38,036 nucleotides of DNA, taken from the NCBI GenBank assembly GCA_016866785.1, contig VGLH01000022.1, positions 1 to 38,036 on the forward strand, in the 5' to 3' direction. This stretch comes from Candidatus Poribacteria bacterium. GTDB taxonomy: Bacteria; Poribacteria; WGA-4E; GCA-2687025. Below the pieces are notes generated by a model that saw only the letters and a list, made by a program, of their open reading frames with translations, made no database searches and was not told the origin of the DNA. Both the position numbers and the translations under genes were made by a program. This document shows, one piece after another, positions 33,618 to 38,036 of the stretch (position 1 is its first letter; every line of letters starts with the position of its first letter).

Positions 33618-33630
33618 AGAAGCCTCCGTC

Positions 33631-34365
33631 ATGCAAGACCATCGCGTCGTCACCATGATTGTGGCTGCTGTCCTGTGCGTCGGCTTCGCGGCTGCCTCAG
33701 CGGCTCAGGTCACATCGGCGACGGACGCCACGCAAGCGCCTCTGGCGTCGATCGAGGCACGGCGAACCTCTCCGGGCATGGCGTTCCTCATGTCAGGGAT
33801 CGTGCCAGGCAGCGGGCAGTTGTACCACGGGCAGCGGCGCGGGGTTGTGTACCTCGCCGCAGAGGTCGGTCTTGCGGTCGGGTACCTGCTGATCCATCGA
33901 GACGCCCAGGACCTGCAGGACCAATACGTCGCCGAGGTGCGGGCGAACGTCAAGTTCGATGGAGAGGGTTCGTTCGACGAGTGGAACATGGAGGACTTCG
34001 AACACGCGACCATGTTCGACAACTGGCACAACGTCTACACCGACGACGGCGGCGAACCGTTGGAGCGAGTCGGCAAATTCTACTGGAAAGATCGCGAGGA
34101 CTTCCGCTCGGCGGACCCGCAGTCGCGACAACCCATTCCAGCGTCAGACCTGCGACTCGTCGCACTCGACTACCGGAACCGGAGCAACGACCGGTTCCAG
34201 ACCGCGCGGAACGTCGTCGGCGTGATCCTCTTCAACCACATCGTGAGCGGCGTGGACGCGATGGTCGCCAGTCGGCTGAGGAACCGCCCCGCCAACCTGA
34301 CGCTCACGCCACGTAGCGACTCGTCGCGGCGCGCCTACGGCGTGGCGCTCAACGCTTCCTTCTAG
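33631..34365 (+). CDS. DUF5683-like membrane protein
   Basis: 244 residues with a signal peptide (MIVAAVLCVGFAAASAAQ). A conserved motif follows, AFLMSGIVPGSGQLYHGQRRGVVYLAAEVGLAVGYLL: PG-x-GQ-x-Y-x-G next to a membrane helix is the DUF5683-type signature seen in Bacteroidetes-like envelope proteins. The central part (DEWNMEDFEHATMFDNWHNVY, FYWKDREDFR) is polar, and a second hydrophobic segment (RNVVGVILFNHIVSGVDAM) lies near 200. The function is unknown. It is in the same operon as the PorV-like gene. Confidence 0.7.
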   Translation: MQDHRVVTMIVAAVLCVGFAAASAAQVTSATDATQAPLASIEARRTSPGMAFLMSGIVPGSGQLYHGQRRGVVYLAAEVGLAVGYLLIHRDAQDLQDQYVAEVRANVKFDGEGSFDEWNMEDFEHATMFDNWHNVYTDDGGEPLERVGKFYWKDREDFRSADPQSRQPIPASDLRLVALDYRNRSNDRFQTARNVVGVILFNHIVSGVDAMVASRLRNRPANLTLTPRSDSSRRAYGVALNASF

Positions 34366-34396
34366 ATCGCGACGACTCGCCAGTCATTCTTGGCAG

Positions 34397-35041
34397 TCAT
34401 TCCTGGGCGCTCGGACACAGGTCGCGCAGCGCGCACTGCCCACAATCGGGACGCCGTGCGATGCACACCCGTCTGCCGTGCTCGATGAGTTGCAGCGTGA
34501 GGCGAATCCAGCGGTCGCGAGGGATGATCGCCTCCAGATCGTCGGCGACCTTGTCGGGCGTCCTGCCGTCGCTCAAGGCGAGAAGCCGACTGATCCGCGC
34601 AACGTGCGTATCGACCACGATGCCGCTCGCCTGACCGTACCAGACGTTGAGCAGCACGTGCGCCGTCTTTCGCGCGACGCCGGGTAGCGTCAGCAGCTCG
34701 TCGAGCGTTGACGGGATGTTCCCGCCGTAAGTTTCCACGACTCGCTGCGCCATGCCTTTCAGGTGCTTCGCCTTGTTCCGGTAGAACCCGGTACGGAAGA
34801 TGATTCTCTCCAGCTCTGCCAGATCCGCTTGAGCCAGGTCGTGAACCGTCGGGTAGCGGGCAAACAGCGCCGGCGTGACCGTGTTCACGGTCTTGTCGGT
34901 GCATTGAGCGGACAGGATCGTCGCGGACAGGAGCTGGTACGGGCTGTCGTGGACGAGGGCGCAGGCGGGCTCGCCGTACGCCGCATCGAGTCGGTCGAGT
35001 ATCGCCGGCACGGTGCTCTGGCACAGGCGATCAACTGCCAT
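34397..35041 (-). CDS. nth: endonuclease III
   Basis: 214 residues. The helix-hairpin-helix LPGVARKTAHVLL carries catalytic K125, and D144 is in IVVDTHVARISR. The [4Fe-4S] loop is C193-x6-C200-x2-C203-x5-C209, exact for Nth. The enzyme removes oxidised pyrimidines and nicks at abasic sites. It is last in the minus-strand run that starts with gmhA, 102 bases after the methyltransferase, so co-transcription is possible but uncertain. ATG 35041 has no strong ribosome-binding site. Confidence 0.95.
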   Translation of the reverse strand: MAVDRLCQSTVPAILDRLDAAYGEPACALVHDSPYQLLSATILSAQCTDKTVNTVTPALFARYPTVHDLAQADLAELERIIFRTGFYRNKAKHLKGMAQRVVETYGGNIPSTLDELLTLPGVARKTAHVLLNVWYGQASGIVVDTHVARISRLLALSDGRTPDKVADDLEAIIPRDRWIRLTLQLIEHGRRVCIARRPDCGQCALRDLCPSAQE

Positions 35042-35143
35042 CGCGTATCCCGGGGAGCCTTGACGAAGAACTGCAACCGCCTGTGGACGGTTCCCCAGTA
35101 CCGAGCCGCCGGACGAGGATCGAGCCCGGCGCGACGATGCCGT

Positions 35144-35650
35144 TCACGAGCTATCCTCCGCGTCGGATCGCTGCGGCTTCGGCTGCGTCGCGGGCGATCC
35201 CCACACGACGCATCGCCTGGCGAATTGCTTCAGCGACTGGCTCTTGACCACGATGGTGTCCGGCGCCAGCACGTGCGTGTACATGCTGAGCAACGAGATG
35301 AGATCGAGCAGCGAGGCGTACCCGGAGAACCCCGACATATCGACGTAGACCTTCGAGAACTCGCGTCCCAGAGCCAAGATGGAGCGCATGTCGAAGGCGT
35401 CGATGGCCTCGAAGCGGATCGACGGTCGCATTTGTCGGGCGCGTTCGATGCACGCCGGGCTCACGTCGATTCCGAGGACCTCGCGGCAGTGCGGCGCGAT
35501 CAGTTCGGTGGTCGTGCCCCATTCGCAGCCGACTTCTAGGACCACGTCATCGGCTCCGACCGTGTGCGGGATCGTCGCGCGATACTCCTGCACGCCGCGA
35601 GTGGCGACGTACCGCGTCCGTGGGCTGGGCGGCGGCTTGCTGGGTGGCAT
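35144..35650 (-). CDS. small class I SAM methyltransferase
   Basis: 168 residues. Motif I is VVLEVGCEWGTTTELIA, followed by an acidic VLGIDVSPACIERARQ and FEAIDAFDM; these are the SAM-binding elements of the class I fold. The end is DTIVVKSQSLKQFARRCVVWG. The start ATG 35650 shares a base with the gmd stop (TGATG), so it is translationally coupled to the sugar gene. This suggests sugar or polysaccharide methylation, although rRNA or small-molecule substrates cannot be excluded. Confidence 0.75.
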   Translation of the reverse strand: MPPSKPPPSPRTRYVATRGVQEYRATIPHTVGADDVVLEVGCEWGTTTELIAPHCREVLGIDVSPACIERARQMRPSIRFEAIDAFDMRSILALGREFSKVYVDMSGFSGYASLLDLISLLSMYTHVLAPDTIVVKSQSLKQFARRCVVWGSPATQPKPQRSDAEDSS

Positions 35651-36684
35651 CAGGCGAACCTTCGCCCGCGCTCCGAGTCGGGATGCACGATGCCGTTTCG
35701 CTGCTCCTCCAGCAGGCGTATGTCCGACTCGACCATCAGCGCGACGAGCTCGCGGAAGCTCGTCTTGGGAGCCCATCCGAGCTTCGCCCTCGCCTTGGAG
35801 GCGTCGCCCAGCAGCACGTCCACTTCCGCCGGTCGGAAGTAGCGTGGATCGATCTCGACGTAGTCCTCCCAGGTCAGACCGACCTGCCCGAAGGCGAGGG
35901 CGAGGAACTCGCGGATCGAATGCGTCTCGCCGGTCGCGATGACGTAGTCGTCCGAGGCGTCCTGTTGAAGCATCAGCCACATCGCTTCGACGTAATCCTT
36001 CGCGTAGCCCCAGTCGCGCTTGGCGTCGAGGTTCCCCAGATATAGCTTGTCCTGCAGCCCAGCTCGGATATGGGCGACGGCGCGAGTGATCTTGCGCGTG
36101 ACGAAGGTCGCGCCCCTCCGTGGGCTCTCATGGTTGAACAGGATGCCGTTGCTGGCGTGCATCCCGTAGGACTCGCGGTAGTTGAGCGTGATCCAGTAGG
36201 CGTAGAGCTTGGCGCATCCGTAGGGGCTGCGTGGGTAGAAGGGCGTCGTCTCGCGCTGGGGTACCTCCTGAACCTTGCCGAACATCTCGGAGCTGCTCGC
36301 CTGGTAGAACCTGGCGGCGCTGCCGGTCGTCCGGAGCGCCTCCAAGATGCGGACGGTGCTCATGCCGGTCGTGTCGCAGGTGTACTCCGGGATGTCGAAG
36401 CTCACGCGGACGTGGCTTTGCGCTGCGAGGTGGTAGACCTCGTCGGGCTCCGTCTGGTGGAGCAGCTTGATCAGGTTCGTCGTGTCGGTGATGTCCCCGT
36501 AGTGGCAGTAGAGCCGCACGCCGGCCTCGTGCGGGTCGTGCAGCATGTGATCGATCCGGTCCGTGTTGAACGTGCTGGTTCGTCGAATGATCCCGTGGAC
36601 TTCGTAGCCCTTGTCGAGGAGCAACTCGGTCAGGTAGGAACCATCCTGCCCGGTGATGCCTGTGATGAGCGCCTTCTTGGGCAT
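35650..36684 (-). CDS. gmd: GDP-mannose 4,6-dehydratase
   Basis: 344 residues of the short-chain dehydrogenase type. NADP site: [17 protein letters not shown] (G-x-x-G-x-x-G); DHMLHDP; the catalytic S131/S132-E133 in ASSSEMFG and Y155-x3-K159 ([14 protein letters not shown]). It converts GDP-mannose to GDP-4-keto-6-deoxymannose, the branch point for GDP-fucose, rhamnose and perosamine. A GDP-heptose dehydratase paralogue (DmhA type) would look similar. It begins 3 bases after manC and its stop overlaps the methyltransferase start codon. Confidence 0.93.
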   Translation of the reverse strand: MPKKALITGITGQDGSYLTELLLDKGYEVHGIIRRTSTFNTDRIDHMLHDPHEAGVRLYCHYGDITDTTNLIKLLHQTEPDEVYHLAAQSHVRVSFDIPEYTCDTTGMSTVRILEALRTTGSAARFYQASSSEMFGKVQEVPQRETTPFYPRSPYGCAKLYAYWITLNYRESYGMHASNGILFNHESPRRGATFVTRKITRAVAHIRAGLQDKLYLGNLDAKRDWGYAKDYVEAMWLMLQQDASDDYVIATGETHSIREFLALAFGQVGLTWEDYVEIDPRYFRPAEVDVLLGDASKARAKLGWAPKTSFRELVALMVESDIRLLEEQRNGIVHPDSERGRRFA

Positions 36685-36687
36685 GAG

Positions 36688-37749
36688 CTACTCCCCTTTC
36701 CCGCGAGCCAGGATACGCGTCGCCAGCGCCCTTACTTCCTGCGCTCGCTCACGAGGGCAGATCAGCAGGGCGTCGTCTGTATCGACGATGATCATGCTGT
36801 CGAGTCCCACTGTGGCGATCAGGCGCTTGCCACCGAAGATGAGGCAGTCTCGCGTGTCGAGACCTTCGTGCGTCGCGCTGACGGCGTTCCCGTCATCGTC
36901 GCGTTGCCAGACGTTCCAGACCGATTCCCAGCTTCCGACGTCGTCCCAGCCGATCTCTGCCGGGATGACGAGGATGTTCGTCGCCTTCTCCATCAGACCG
37001 TAGTCGATGGAGACCCCGACGATCCGTGGGTACGTCTCAGAGAGACGAGCCGGGTCGTCAGCAATCGAGTCGACGGCGTCGAGGAGCTCGGGTTGGTGGA
37101 GCCCCAGAGCGTCGAAGAACGATGTGAGCCGCCAGACGAACATGCCGCTGTTCCACAGGTAGTGTCCCTCGCGGACGAACGCCTCAGCCAGCGACAGGTC
37201 GGGTTTTTCCGTGAACCTCTGGACGCCGTAGGCGGCGAACGAGCCTTCGTCGTCGGTGTGTTCCGAGAACTGGATGTATCCGTACCCGGTCTCAGGGCGG
37301 GTCGGGCGGATACCGAAGGTGATGAGGCAGTCGTGGCGAGCCGCGAGAGCTGCGGCGGAGGCGAGCAGCGAACGGAAGCCCGACTCGTCGCGGATCAGAT
37401 GGTCGGCGCACACGACTGCCACGACAGCGGCAGGATCGACGGCGCGGACCTGAGCGCATGCGAGCGCGATACCGGGCAGCGTGTTACGGGCGACCGGCTC
37501 GATGACGAAGTGCTCGTGCGGCAGATCGGCGAGCTCGGTCCGCGCCAAGTCGGCGAGCTCACCATCGGTGGAGATCCAGATGCGGTCGTTTCCCACCAGA
37601 GGTCGCACGCGCTCGACCGCGCTCAGAAGCAACGACCGGTCGTCGAACAGGCTCAGAAACTGCTTGGGCTTGTTCGGCGTGCTGAGGGGCCAAAAGCGCG
37701 TGCCCTTGCCGCCGGCAAGGACGATGACATGGAGGTTGCCGGCTGACAT
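36688..37749 (-). CDS. manC: mannose-1-phosphate guanylyltransferase
   Basis: 353 residues. The nucleotidyltransferase loop is VIVLAGGKGTRFWPLSTPNKPKQFL, with later CADHLI, the RFTEKPDLSLAEAF motif and WNSGMFVWR, all typical of GDP-mannose pyrophosphorylases without the C-terminal isomerase domain. It supplies GDP-mannose for gmd next to it. The gene is compact with gmd (3-base gap) and begins 51 bases after gmhA. Confidence 0.9.
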   Translation of the reverse strand: MSAGNLHVIVLAGGKGTRFWPLSTPNKPKQFLSLFDDRSLLLSAVERVRPLVGNDRIWISTDGELADLARTELADLPHEHFVIEPVARNTLPGIALACAQVRAVDPAAVVAVVCADHLIRDESGFRSLLASAAALAARHDCLITFGIRPTRPETGYGYIQFSEHTDDEGSFAAYGVQRFTEKPDLSLAEAFVREGHYLWNSGMFVWRLTSFFDALGLHQPELLDAVDSIADDPARLSETYPRIVGVSIDYGLMEKATNILVIPAEIGWDDVGSWESVWNVWQRDDDGNAVSATHEGLDTRDCLIFGGKRLIATVGLDSMIIVDTDDALLICPRERAQEVRALATRILARGKGE

Positions 37750-37800
37750 GGCGTCTCCGATTCGTCTTTCATCACCCGTGCGTGGAAACCGTGCGGATGC

Positions 37801-38036
37801 CTATTGAACGCACTCCGCGACGCTTTGTTCCACCAGACCGCACAGTATGTGCCCGATGGTGATGTGGGCTTCCTGAATGCGGGGGGTTTCGTCCGAAGGC
37901 ACGGTGAGGGCGATGTCGCACAACTCGGCGAGCTTGCCGCCTGTGCGGCCGGTCATGCCAATGGCACGAGCGCCGCGCGCGCGCGCCGCCTCGACGGCTC
38001 GCAGCACGTTGGGCGAGTTGCCGCTGGTCGAGATGG
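37801..38036 (-). CDS. gmhA: phosphoheptose isomerase, C-terminal part (cut by window edge)
   Basis: The last 78 residues of a SIS-domain sugar isomerase: [39 protein letters not shown], and the end [18 protein letters not shown]. This matches GmhA, which converts sedoheptulose 7-phosphate to D-glycero-D-manno-heptose 7-phosphate for LPS heptose. The N-terminus is outside the window. It precedes manC, so the heptose and GDP-mannose pathways are linked. Confidence 0.85.
   Translation of the reverse strand, partial: ISTSGNSPNVLRAVEAARARGARAIGMTGRTGGKLAELCDIALTVPSDETPRIQEAHITIGHILCGLVEQSVAECVQ

Noticed and set aside
36070-37746. A 558-codon open frame on the plus strand
   Set aside because: It is antisense to gmd and manC, both of which have complete catalytic motifs; the translation is low in information and shows no domain.
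1-38036. CRISPR arrays
   Set aside because: I looked for regularly spaced identical repeats of 24-40 bases and saw none.

Overview
The window is a high-GC, gene-dense bacterial chromosome segment. The gene families suggest a poorly studied environmental lineage. They include sugar-phosphate isomerases of the AP-endonuclease-2 fold, Gfo/Idh/MocA and enolase-superfamily sugar-acid enzymes, secreted proteins of unknown function, and a gingipain-type (C25) peptidase with a type IX-like C-terminal domain beside PorV-like genes. My best guess is Candidatus Poribacteria or a nearby PVC/FCB-type group; this rests on remembered family distributions, not on a database search.

Region by region. 1-418: the C-terminal end of an IS5-type transposase beside the 5' stump of an aldo/keto reductase gene. 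419-6756: a DUF3108 periplasmic protein, an Asp-box propeller, a nitrilase, a membrane-anchored methyltransferase, a hydroxypyruvate isomerase-like protein, a secreted CBM9-like protein and an unrecognised zinc-ribbon protein. 6914-8778: two overlapping genes, one for a short archaeal-type tRNA-guanine transglycosylase and one for a methyltransferase resembling the 16S rRNA m7G1405 (FmrO/ArmA) family. 8791-17573: a 2089-residue C25 peptidase translationally coupled behind lon. 17931-20257: rplM, rpsI, purA and tRNA-Lys. 20327-25788: yggT, then a minus-strand sugar-acid operon (enolase superfamily, DapA-like aldolase, GH5-like hydrolase), a truncated ISAs1-type transposase and a Gfo/Idh/MocA protein.

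25988-30404: three tandem paralogues encoding small secreted proteins, with a 155-bp MITE-like element between the second and third, then a sugar isomerase and an O-methyltransferase. 30401-32347: a one-TM protein and a yacG-yqeK-rsfS operon. 32448-34365: a PorV-like outer-membrane protein followed by a DUF5683-like membrane protein. 34397-38036, minus strand: gmhA, manC, gmd, a small methyltransferase and nth; this looks like GDP-mannose or GDP-heptose-derived surface-sugar synthesis followed by a DNA repair gene.

The two least expected items are (1) the transglycosylase/rRNA-methyltransferase-like pair at 6914-8778, a candidate nucleic-acid modification module, and (2) an almost identical C-terminal tail, V-E/D-P-A/S-G-K-A-A then W and L-K/R, ending four secreted proteins with two different N-terminal folds, which looks like a sorting or anchoring tag.
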